Notes under the pieces: model-generated
Told to the model about the DNA's origin: nothing
Databases searched by the model: none
Seen by the model: the letters and a program-made list of their open reading frames with translations, nothing else
Part shown: piece after piece, positions 1-6,947 of the stretch
Layout: each line of letters opens with the position of its first letter
How positions within the stretch are numbered: position 1 is the first letter of the stretch
Assembly (NCBI GenBank): GCA_934096755.1
Contig: CAKOMU010000007.1
Location: 1-28,748 of the forward strand
DNA length: 28,748 bases
Direction: 5' to 3'
Origin: an uncultured Bacilli bacterium
Lineage (GTDB): Bacteria; Bacillota_I; Bacilli_A; RF39; UBA660
Position numbers and translations under genes: made by a program

Positions 1-109
1 AAGAAGATTGTTCTAAAAAGAACTGTCAAAAGTTCCATATAATCACCATTAATATTATGGAAAAAAGCATAACTTTTTAAACATCACATATATTTAATTA
101 GGTGATATT

Positions 110-472
110 TTGAAAAATATATTAAAATTTGCGGGTTTCTATACGCTTTTTATTCTTTTAATTATTATAATTTGCAGTATTCTAAATCTCTTAGGCATTA
201 ACTCCACTATTACTAACTTAATACTATTTATCTTTAATCTATCTCTATTCTTTATTTTTGGTTATAAAATGGGTAAACTTGCTCCTGCTAAAGGCTATCT
301 TGCAGGTCTTAAAATAAGCGGAATATTTCTATTAATTCTTCTACTTCTTAATTTAATTACATCGCGTACTCTTTTTAATCTTCCTACTATTATTTATTAC
401 CTAATTTTAATTATTTCCAGTGTTCTAGGAGGAATGTTTGGAATCAATAAAAAAAATCTTAATAAAAACTAA
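110..472 (+). CDS. TIGR04086/YrzE-like four-helix membrane protein
   Basis: A 120-residue, very hydrophobic protein with four predicted membrane helices at about residues 8-28, 34-54, 65-85 and 92-112. It has a short basic tail (KKNLNKN) and a conserved-looking GYKMGKLAPAKGYLAGLK loop between helices 2 and 3. Length, topology and the glycine-rich loop fit the small Firmicute membrane family TIGR04086 (B. subtilis YrzE), whose function is unknown. In Bacillus that gene sits beside tgt/yajC, and here tgt is about 300 bp away, which supports the call. The start is TTG, preceded by AGGTGA at 100-105. The gene converges on the minus-strand tgt operon with 12 bp between stop codons. No clear promoter is seen upstream: a TATAAT lies at 38-43 but has no good -35. 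Family assignment is by pattern, from memory. Confidence 0.72.
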   Translation: MKNILKFAGFYTLFILLIIIICSILNLLGINSTITNLILFIFNLSLFFIFGYKMGKLAPAKGYLAGLKISGIFLLILLLLNLITSRTLFNLPTIIYYLILIISSVLGGMFGINKKNLNKN

Positions 473-486
473 ATTTACTAAGATTT
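449..486 (-). terminator. Intrinsic terminator of the tgt operon
   Basis: An 8-bp perfect inverted repeat AAATCTTA (454-461) / TAAGATTT (479-486) with a 17-nt loop. Read on the minus strand it is followed by eight T. It lies across the convergent junction and overlaps the last codons of both flanking genes. The loop is long for an intrinsic terminator, so this is moderately supported. Confidence 0.5.
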
Positions 487-787
487 ATAAAGCCACAAAC
501 TCATAAACACCATTATTATTAATAACATACGAATTTTCATTATAATATTCTTTAGTTACTAAATTAACTTGTTTATCTAAATAATTTAAATCATATAAAG
601 TTTTCAATGTAATCTTATCTTCATTACATTTTTTTTCATTTAAACAACGTTTAGAAGCTTCAATAATATATTCGCTTTCAACTAATAATAATTTATTATT
701 ATGAATAGTAATAACTTTAAAATAAGTTACCCCCAACATAATACCCACTACAATTATTATCGTTCCACTAATCATCCATCTATTCAT
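485..787 (-). CDS. Small single-pass membrane protein, pilin-like C-terminal pattern
   Basis: A 100-residue protein with one N-terminal membrane helix (about residues 5-23) and a polar outside domain. That domain contains two cysteines (RCLNEKKC) and a stretch T-LKTLYDLNYLDKQV followed by YVINNNGVYEF. This recalls the C-terminal layout of small type IV pilin-like proteins (a Leu-rich 'L..L...gYL' segment, then a terminal beta strand). The GFTLIE-type prepilin cleavage motif is absent, so it is not a canonical prepilin. The ribosome binding site GGAGAA is formed by the last two codons of tgt, and the gap to tgt is only 2 nt, so translation is likely coupled to Tgt. Function unknown; the pilin resemblance is inference. 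Confidence 0.6.
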   Translation of the reverse strand: MNRWMISGTIIIVVGIMLGVTYFKVITIHNNKLLLVESEYIIEASKRCLNEKKCNEDKITLKTLYDLNYLDKQVNLVTKEYYNENSYVINNNGVYEFVAL

Positions 788-789
788 TT

Positions 790-1899
790 TTATTCTCCAT
801 AATAGTCTTTTTTAAATTGCTCTCTAAATTCTATCATAGTCCCATCTTTAATATTTTTTCTAATATCCTTCATCAAACTATGTAAAAAATAAATATTATG
901 AATTGATAAAAGTCTAGCTCCAAAAGTTTCATTAGCTGTTATTAAATGTCTAATATATGCTTTAGTATAATTTTTACAAGTATAACAATCACATTCATCT
1001 AAAGGACTAAAATCAGTTTTATATTTACTATTTTTAATATTAATCTTACCATATTTCGTATAAGCATGACCATGTCTTGCTAATCTTGTAGGACTAACAC
1101 AATCAAATATATCTACTCCACGCATAGAATTTTCAATTAAATCGATTGGATCTCCAACTCCCATCAAGTATCTTAATTTGTCTTCAGGCAAATAAGGAGT
1201 CGAATACTCAACCATTTTATACATCGTAGGTTTATCTTCACCAACACTTGTACCACCTATTGAATATCCATCAAAATCCATCTTAACTAATTCTTCACAA
1301 CAATGTTTTCTAATATCAGGATATTCTCCGCCTTGAACAATTCCAAATAAAAGTTGATCATTATCCTGTTTAACATCTTTTCCTCTTTTGGCCCATCTTA
1401 AAGTTCTTTCCACACTTTGTTCCATATATTCATGAGTACTTGGCCATTTCACACATTCATCAAAACTCATCATAATATCACTACCAAGTTTTGTTTGAAT
1501 TTCAATTGATTTCTCTGGTGTCAAAAACAAACTATCACCATTTAAATGATTCTTAAATTTAACTCCTTCTTCATTAATATCTTTCGGTTTAGCTAAAGAA
1601 AATACTTGAAATCCACCAGAATCAGTAAGAATAGGCCCATAATAATTCATAAAACTATGTAATCCTCCCGCTTCTTTAACAATGTCTTCTCCTGGTCTTT
1701 GCCATAAATGATAAGTATTAGCTAATACAATCCCTGAACCTACACTTACTAGTTCTTCTGGTGCCAAAGTTTTAACTGTTGCATTAGTACCTACTGGCAT
1801 AAACATCGGTGTTTCATAAGTTTTTCCATTATAAGCAATTTCTCCAATTCTTCCCATTGAATTACTATCTTTATATTTTAATTTAAATTCTAAACGCAT
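790..1899 (-). CDS. tgt: tRNA-guanine transglycosylase
   Basis: Exchanges the wobble guanine of GUN anticodons (Asp, Asn, His, Tyr tRNAs) for a 7-deazaguanine precursor (preQ1 in typical bacterial enzymes) in queuosine synthesis; cytoplasmic. The 369-residue length is normal. Visible motifs are TDSGGFQVFSL (Asp93), FGIVQGG with GGTSVGE for base recognition, and GVDIFDCVSPTRLARHG carrying the predicted nucleophile Asp266. The C-terminal zinc site is C303-x-C305-x2-C308 with H334 (CDCYTC...LLSIHN). The start ATG at 1899 has GGAGT seven nt upstream. It follows the HMA-like gene by 47 nt and its end supplies the ribosome binding site of the next gene, so the three form one operon. QueA, the next enzyme, is encoded at 20.6-21.6 kb. 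No queuosine precursor genes (queC/D/E/F) are in the window, so preQ1 may be made elsewhere or salvaged. Confidence 0.97.
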   Translation of the reverse strand: MRLEFKLKYKDSNSMGRIGEIAYNGKTYETPMFMPVGTNATVKTLAPEELVSVGSGIVLANTYHLWQRPGEDIVKEAGGLHSFMNYYGPILTDSGGFQVFSLAKPKDINEEGVKFKNHLNGDSLFLTPEKSIEIQTKLGSDIMMSFDECVKWPSTHEYMEQSVERTLRWAKRGKDVKQDNDQLLFGIVQGGEYPDIRKHCCEELVKMDFDGYSIGGTSVGEDKPTMYKMVEYSTPYLPEDKLRYLMGVGDPIDLIENSMRGVDIFDCVSPTRLARHGHAYTKYGKINIKNSKYKTDFSPLDECDCYTCKNYTKAYIRHLITANETFGARLLSIHNIYFLHSLMKDIRKNIKDGTMIEFREQFKKDYYGE

Positions 1900-1946
1900 A
1901 AAATCAACTCCAACATTTCCATTCTACTAAATTTTTGATAAAAAAT

Positions 1947-2408
1947 CTACTTCTTTAAACTATAATAATTTTTATCTAAGCTTTTTAACCACGTTTTATC
2001 TATCTCGTTTTCTTTATAAGTTATAAAGACACTAACATTAAACATATTATGATGATCAAAATCAGTATCAACACTTATTATTTCATCTTTATCCAATAAA
2101 TCACTAATAAAACTTTTAAGACAATACTCACAACAAATGTCTTTAATTACAATAATACCTTGTTTTGTTTTTTCTTTAGTATACTTAGAAAACGCAAGAA
2201 TTGATGGCACTTTTAAAGCATCTAAATAATATAAGATTTCTAATTTTAAAACCTTTACAGGAATAATTGAAGATTCATAATCAACATATACTTTTCCATC
2301 ACTCGGTGATACTATACAATTTAAAACTCCGTCTAAATTAATCAAGTACTCTTTTAAACTATTATCTATAAAAACATTATCATCAATTTTAATCATTAAC
2401 TTATTCAC
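1947..2408 (-). CDS. Two-domain HMA-like (heavy-metal-associated fold) protein
   Basis: A 153-residue cytoplasmic protein that looks like two copies of a ferredoxin-like HMA domain. Residues 1-70 read '..IDGVLNCIVSPSDGKVYVDYE', with the usual beta-alpha-beta spacing but no CxxC. Residues 84-140 begin GIIVIKDICCEYCLKSFI and continue ISVDTDFD...FNVSVFITY, which keeps Cys92/Cys93/Cys96 at the place of the metal-binding CxxC of copper chaperones and P-type ATPases. Metal binding is therefore plausible for the second half only. The start is GTG at 2408, fixed by AAGGAG ten nt upstream (spacer ATTAAAA). First gene of the operon with tgt. No metal ATPase is nearby. Domain assignment is by pattern and function is unproven. 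Confidence 0.6.
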   Translation of the reverse strand: MNKLMIKIDDNVFIDNSLKEYLINLDGVLNCIVSPSDGKVYVDYESSIIPVKVLKLEILYYLDALKVPSILAFSKYTKEKTKQGIIVIKDICCEYCLKSFISDLLDKDEIISVDTDFDHHNMFNVSVFITYKENEIDKTWLKSLDKNYYSLKK

Positions 2409-2504
2409 TTTTAATCTCCTTAATTATTTAAATTTATTATTTCTGGATTCATCATACTGAATTAATTTTTCCCAGTTATTACACATTTATATTAACAAAA
2501 TAAT

Positions 2505-2533
2505 AAAAAAAAATCCAACTAAAAAGTTAGATT
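2505..2533 (-). terminator. Intrinsic terminator of pflB-pflA
   Basis: Nine-pair stem AATCCAACT (2512-2520) / AGTTAGATT (2525-2533) with one G-U pair and a four-base loop. On the minus strand it is followed by nine T. It overlaps the stop codon of pflA (2519-2521). Confidence 0.85.
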
Positions 2534-3247
2534 ATCTTTAATATATTGATTATATAATTCTTCACATCGTTTAGCATCCATCGCTGATTTATCTTTATAA
2601 GGATTAGGAATATTTAATTTCTCATATTTACTATCTCCCATTTTATGATATGGTAAAAATTCAACTCTTTTAATATGTTTAAATGTTTGCAAATAATCTT
2701 TTAGCATCTCCATATATTCTGGATTATCATGAACACCAGGCACCACTACTTGTCTAATCCAAATATCTTTTTCGCTTTGTTTTAAAACCTCTACAAATTT
2801 TAAAAACTCATCTATTGAATGTCCCGTAATATCTTGATATCCTTCTTGAGTTAAATGTTTAATATCGAGTAATATTAAATCTACTAATTCTAAAATTTCC
2901 GTATATCGACCAATTCCCACTCCAGCAGTATCTAAAGCGATATGAATATTTTCTTTTTTTAAAGCCTTGCATAATTCACATATAAAATCAATTTGTAAAA
3001 GTGGTTCACCCCCTGATAAAGTAACTCCACCACCATTTTTAAAATATGACTTATACCTTTTTATTTTTTTTACCACTTCTTCTACAGTTGTATTATATTC
3101 TCCCATTTTAAACATTTCCGGATTATGGCAAAACTTGCATCGCAATTGACAACCATTTAAAAATATTACATATCTAATCCCTGGACCATCCAAAAGTCCA
3201 AAAGTTTCAACAGAATTAATACTGCCTAATTGATTATAATTTATCAT
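2519..3247 (-). CDS. pflA: Pyruvate formate-lyase activating enzyme
   Basis: Radical SAM enzyme that installs the glycyl radical on PflB using S-adenosylmethionine and a 4Fe-4S cluster; cytoplasmic, oxygen-sensitive. The cluster motif is CQLRCKFC (Cys33, Cys37, Cys40). The glycine-rich SAM-binding segment is GGGVTLSGGEPLLQ (residues 72-85), and the later strands IHIALDTAG, LILLDIKH and IWIRQVVVPG match the PflA family. The 242-residue length is close to the E. coli enzyme (246). The ATG at 3247 overlaps the end of pflB by 14 nt, so the activase is translationally tied to its substrate. Transcription ends at the hairpin spanning its stop codon. Confidence 0.97.
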   Translation of the reverse strand: MINYNQLGSINSVETFGLLDGPGIRYVIFLNGCQLRCKFCHNPEMFKMGEYNTTVEEVVKKIKRYKSYFKNGGGVTLSGGEPLLQIDFICELCKALKKENIHIALDTAGVGIGRYTEILELVDLILLDIKHLTQEGYQDITGHSIDEFLKFVEVLKQSEKDIWIRQVVVPGVHDNPEYMEMLKDYLQTFKHIKRVEFLPYHKMGDSKYEKLNIPNPYKDKSAMDAKRCEELYNQYIKDNLTF

Positions 3248-5456
3248 GGAAAGTCCTACTAATTACTTCTTCTTGTTGTACTCTAGTAAGACGATTAAAT
3301 CTAACCGCATAACCAGAAACTCTAATAGTTAATAAAGGATATTTATCTGGATTATTCATAGCATCAATTAAAGTTTCTCTTGTTAACACATTGACATTCA
3401 AATGATGTGCACCTTGAATAAAATAACCATCTAACACATTAACTAAATTAGTAACTCTTTCTTCTAAAGTTTTTCCTAAGCTAGTTGGCACAATAGAAAA
3501 TGTATTAGAAATTCCATCTTGGCAACAATCTTTATAAGGAATTTTAGCCACAGAATTCAAACTTGCTAAAGCTCCACTCTTATCTCTGCCATGCATTGGG
3601 TTAGCACCTGGAGCAAAAGGCATACCTTTTTTACGTCCATCCGGTGTAGTACCTGTCTTTTTACCGTAAACAACATTTGATGTTATAGTTAAAACTGAAA
3701 GTGTCACTTTCGCATTTCTAATTGGCTTATGTTTTAATAATTCATGATAAAACTTATCTAAAACTAATAAAGCAATACTATCAACACGATCATCATCATT
3801 ACCATATTTAGGAAAATCTCCTGTTACTTCAAAATCAACAGCAATTCCTTCTTCATTTCTAATTGGTTTAACTTGAGCATATTTAATCGCCGATAAGCTA
3901 TCCACTACCACTGATAATCCTGCCACTCCATAAGCCATTAATCTTCTTACATTTGTATCATGTAAAGCCATTTGACTAGCTTCATAAGCATATTTATCAT
4001 GCATATAGTGAATAATATTCATCGCATTAGCATAAATACCAGCCACTTTCTCTAAAGTTTTAAAATAAGCATCTTTAACTTTTTCATAATCAAGAATTTC
4101 ATCATCCATTTTTGGTACATCTAATACTTTTATATTAGTCATTTCATCAACGCCACCATTAATGGCATAAAGTAATGCTTTAGCTAAATTTGTACGAGCC
4201 CCAAAATATTGCATATCTTTACCAATTCGCATCGCCGAAACACAACAAGCAATAGCATAATCTTCTCCATATATAGGACGCATCACATCATCATTTTCAT
4301 ATTGAATTGAATCTGTTAAAATACTCATTTTTGCACAATATTTTTTAAAATTTTCTGGTAGTTTTTCACTCCATAGTACTGTTAAATTAGGTTCTGGAGA
4401 TGGTTCCAAATTAGTAAGTGTATGAATTATACGATAACTAGATTTAGTTACCATTGATTTATTATCTAAATTAATTCCCCCAATTGAGCAAGTAACCCAA
4501 GTTGGATCTCCTGAAAACAATTCATCATATTCTGGCGTTCTTAAATGTCTTACTAGTCTTAATTTAATGACAAATTGATCAATTAATTCTTGTGCTTCTT
4601 CTTCCGTTATCAAACCTTCTTCAAGATCTCTTTCAATATAAATATCAAAGAAAGCATCAACTCTTCCCAAACTCATCGCTGCTCCATTATTTTCTTTTAC
4701 AGCTGCTAAATAAGCAAAATAAGTCCATTGAATAGCTTCTTTGGCATTTGTAGCTGGACAAGAAATATCAAATCCATAGCTAAGAGCCATATCTTTCATT
4801 TCTTCTAAAGCTTTATATTGCATTGCAATTTCTTCACGTAGTTGAATTAAATCTGCATCCATTTCTCCTACAAAAACATTTTCCCAATCATTTTTCTTTT
4901 CTTTTAATAAATAATCAATACCATATAAAGCTACACGTCGATAATCGCCAATGATTCTACCACGTCCATAAGCATCAGGTAACCCCGTTAATAAACCTAC
5001 ATGGCGAGCCACTTTAATATCTTTAGTATAAGCATCAAACACACCATCATTATGAGTTTTACGATATTTAAAAACTTCTAAAAATTTAGGATCCAATTCA
5101 TAGTTATAAGCTGCTAACTCGCTTTTAACCATTCTAAGTCCCCCAAAAGGATTAACAATTCTTTTTAATGCTTCATCAGTTTGTAAACCAACAATCACTT
5201 CATTTTCTCGATCTATATATCCTGGTTTATAAGCATTAATGCCAGAAATAGTTTTCGTATCAATATCTAAAACATGTTTTTTAAGCTCTTCTTTTAATAA
5301 TTCTTCACATTTTTGCCAAACATTTTTGGTCTTTAAACTAACACTTTCTAAAAAACTATCATCACCATCATAATTTTGATAATTTAATTGAATAAAATTA
5401 TCTACATCTATCACTTCATTCCATTTACCATTTTTAAAATTTCTCCACGCTTCCAT
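3234..5456 (-). CDS. pflB: Formate C-acetyltransferase (pyruvate formate-lyase)
   Basis: Converts pyruvate and CoA to acetyl-CoA and formate under anaerobic conditions; glycyl radical enzyme. The adjacent catalytic cysteines are in EDYAIACCVSAM (Cys404-Cys405 in the numbering used here) and the radical glycine is in RVSGYAVRF (Gly715). Length is 740 residues, close to E. coli PflB (760). The open frame runs further upstream to 5492, but that region holds a TATAAT -10 box (5484-5489), so it would lie before the transcript start. The ATG at 5456 has AAGGAGG six nt upstream and gives the expected N-terminus MEAWRNFKNGKW. Followed by pflA with a 14-nt overlap. This gene is strong evidence for an anaerobic, mixed-acid type metabolism. 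Confidence 0.98.
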   Translation of the reverse strand: MEAWRNFKNGKWNEVIDVDNFIQLNYQNYDGDDSFLESVSLKTKNVWQKCEELLKEELKKHVLDIDTKTISGINAYKPGYIDRENEVIVGLQTDEALKRIVNPFGGLRMVKSELAAYNYELDPKFLEVFKYRKTHNDGVFDAYTKDIKVARHVGLLTGLPDAYGRGRIIGDYRRVALYGIDYLLKEKKNDWENVFVGEMDADLIQLREEIAMQYKALEEMKDMALSYGFDISCPATNAKEAIQWTYFAYLAAVKENNGAAMSLGRVDAFFDIYIERDLEEGLITEEEAQELIDQFVIKLRLVRHLRTPEYDELFSGDPTWVTCSIGGINLDNKSMVTKSSYRIIHTLTNLEPSPEPNLTVLWSEKLPENFKKYCAKMSILTDSIQYENDDVMRPIYGEDYAIACCVSAMRIGKDMQYFGARTNLAKALLYAINGGVDEMTNIKVLDVPKMDDEILDYEKVKDAYFKTLEKVAGIYANAMNIIHYMHDKYAYEASQMALHDTNVRRLMAYGVAGLSVVVDSLSAIKYAQVKPIRNEEGIAVDFEVTGDFPKYGNDDDRVDSIALLVLDKFYHELLKHKPIRNAKVTLSVLTITSNVVYGKKTGTTPDGRKKGMPFAPGANPMHGRDKSGALASLNSVAKIPYKDCCQDGISNTFSIVPTSLGKTLEERVTNLVNVLDGYFIQGAHHLNVNVLTRETLIDAMNNPDKYPLLTIRVSGYAVRFNRLTRVQQEEVISRTFHDKL

Positions 5457-5483
5457 AATAACCTCCTTGCACGCTACTCTCTC

Positions 5484-5489
5484 ATTATA
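5484..5489 (-). promoter_or_regulatory. -10 box of the pflB-pflA promoter
   Basis: Perfect TATAAT on the minus strand, 27 nt before the pflB start. The expected transcript start near 5477 leaves a leader of about 20 nt containing AAGGAGG. The -35 region is only a T-rich run. The box excludes an upstream start for pflB. Confidence 0.65.
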
Positions 5490-5505
5490 CAAAAAAAGTT
5501 TACTT

Positions 5506-5540
5506 AAAAAAAGAAAAAACTAGTAAATAGACACTAGTTT
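5506..5540 (-). terminator. Intrinsic terminator of lon-murF
   Basis: Perfect 8-bp stem AAACTAGT (5517-5524) / ACTAGTTT (5533-5540) with an 8-nt loop. On the minus strand it is followed by a T-rich tract (complement of 5506-5519). It begins 5 nt after the murF stop codon and separates murF from the pflB promoter. Confidence 0.85.
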
Positions 5541-5545
5541 ACAAA

Positions 5546-6919
5546 TTAATTTATACCCTCTACAATTTCCTTAAAATGAAGTGAATTACTGGCTTTAATT
5601 AAAATATTATCCCCTGGCTGTTTCAAAGCATTAATATAAGTAATGACTTCTTGATTATTGACAAAATGTTTAATTTTATCAATATCCATACCTGCTTTAT
5701 GTGCTGCTTCATTGATATACTTAGCATCATTTCCAACCGTTATTAATAAATCAATATTTTCCTGACTAATTAATTTACCAATATTTTCATGTAATTCTTT
5801 AGAATAGCTTCCAAGTTCCATCATAGAACCTAAAATAGCAATATTTCGACCTTCTAAACTACCTAAATATTTAATAGCATAACTCATTGAATCATAATTA
5901 GCATTATAAGAATCATCAATAATCATTATTTGATTTGGCAATTCCTTAATACTCATACGATTACTACTAAGTTCAAAATTCAAAATACCTTTTTTAATGT
6001 CTTCAATCGGTACTTGAAAATATTCTCCAACTGCAATAGCTACTAAAGCATTATAAACAAAATGTTCTCCTCCAACTGGTACTCTAAATTCTTCATTCAT
6101 GCAAGTAAATGTACTTCCCTGTTCTAATTCTTGAATATTATCAGCCATATATAAAGAAGCATTTTTAAATCCAACCGTTATAATGTTATATTTATTTTTA
6201 TTTTCTAAATACCATTCATGCAATAAATCATTATCATTATTAATAATTACCAATCCATCTGGTTTTAATCCCTCAAGTATTTCCAATTTAGCTTTTAAAA
6301 TATTTTCTCTACTTCCCAAATTACCAATATGGGCCGTTCCAACATTCGTAATAATCGCTACATCAGGTTGAGCAATACTAGTTAAGTAAGCAATTTCTCC
6401 CCTATGATTCATTCCCATTTCTAAAACCATAATTTCATTTTTTTCTTCCAAAGATAAAATCGATAAAGGTAAACCTATATGATTATTTTGATTACCAATC
6501 GTTTTATGAGCATTATATTTTTCATTTAAAACACTATAAACCATATCTTTAGTACTAGTTTTCCCAGCACTTCCTGTAATAGCAACCACTGGATTTTTAA
6601 AACCATTACGTTTTAACTTAGCAATTTCTCCTAAAGCTTCAATTGAATCTTGCACTAAAATAATCATTTTATTATTTTCTTTTAAATAATTAAGTACTTC
6701 TTCCGTTTCTTCAAAACTATCTAAAACTACTAACGATGCTCCTTTTAAAAAAGCTTCCATATATAAAAGATTTCCATCTTTTTTTTCACCTTTAATACCA
6801 ACATAACAATCATTTAAATCTATTTTTCTAGTATCATTAGTCACTTTGTTAACAATCACATCAATTTCATTATAAACTTGCAAAACGCTAATATTTTGAC
6901 CTATTTCTAACGTATTCAA
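5546..6919 (-). CDS. murF: UDP-MurNAc-tripeptide--D-Ala-D-Ala ligase
   Basis: ATP-dependent ligase adding D-Ala-D-Ala to the muramyl tripeptide, the last cytoplasmic amino-acid step of peptidoglycan precursor synthesis. The 457-residue protein shows the three Mur-ligase domains: N-terminal UDP-sugar binding (1-108), central ATPase with ITGSAGKTSTKD (114-125), GNQNNHIGLPL and EMGMNHRGEI, and C-terminal domain with DDSYNANYDSM. MurF rather than MurC/D/E is indicated by the GNQNNHIGLP and DSYNAN motifs. The start is TTG at 6919; an in-frame stop lies five codons upstream and AAGGA sits nine nt before it. It follows lon by 28 nt and ends at a strong terminator. Shows that the organism builds a peptidoglycan wall. 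Confidence 0.96.
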   Translation of the reverse strand: MNTLEIGQNISVLQVYNEIDVIVNKVTNDTRKIDLNDCYVGIKGEKKDGNLLYMEAFLKGASLVVLDSFEETEEVLNYLKENNKMIILVQDSIEALGEIAKLKRNGFKNPVVAITGSAGKTSTKDMVYSVLNEKYNAHKTIGNQNNHIGLPLSILSLEEKNEIMVLEMGMNHRGEIAYLTSIAQPDVAIITNVGTAHIGNLGSRENILKAKLEILEGLKPDGLVIINNDNDLLHEWYLENKNKYNIITVGFKNASLYMADNIQELEQGSTFTCMNEEFRVPVGGEHFVYNALVAIAVGEYFQVPIEDIKKGILNFELSSNRMSIKELPNQIMIIDDSYNANYDSMSYAIKYLGSLEGRNIAILGSMMELGSYSKELHENIGKLISQENIDLLITVGNDAKYINEAAHKAGMDIDKIKHFVNNQEVITYINALKQPGDNILIKASNSLHFKEIVEGIN

Positions 6920-6947
6920 AACACCACATCCTTATTAACATTATATA

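Noticed and set aside
1..109. Promoter for the TIGR04086-like gene using TATAAT at 38-43
   Set aside because: No -35 at a proper distance and it is 67 bp from the start codon. The small GAACT/AGTTC hairpin at 20-35 may instead belong to an upstream gene outside the window.
5457..5492. N-terminal extension of pflB from the ATG at 5492
   Set aside because: The -10 box at 5484-5489 lies inside it, and AAGGAGG directly precedes the ATG at 5456, matching the usual PflB N-terminus.
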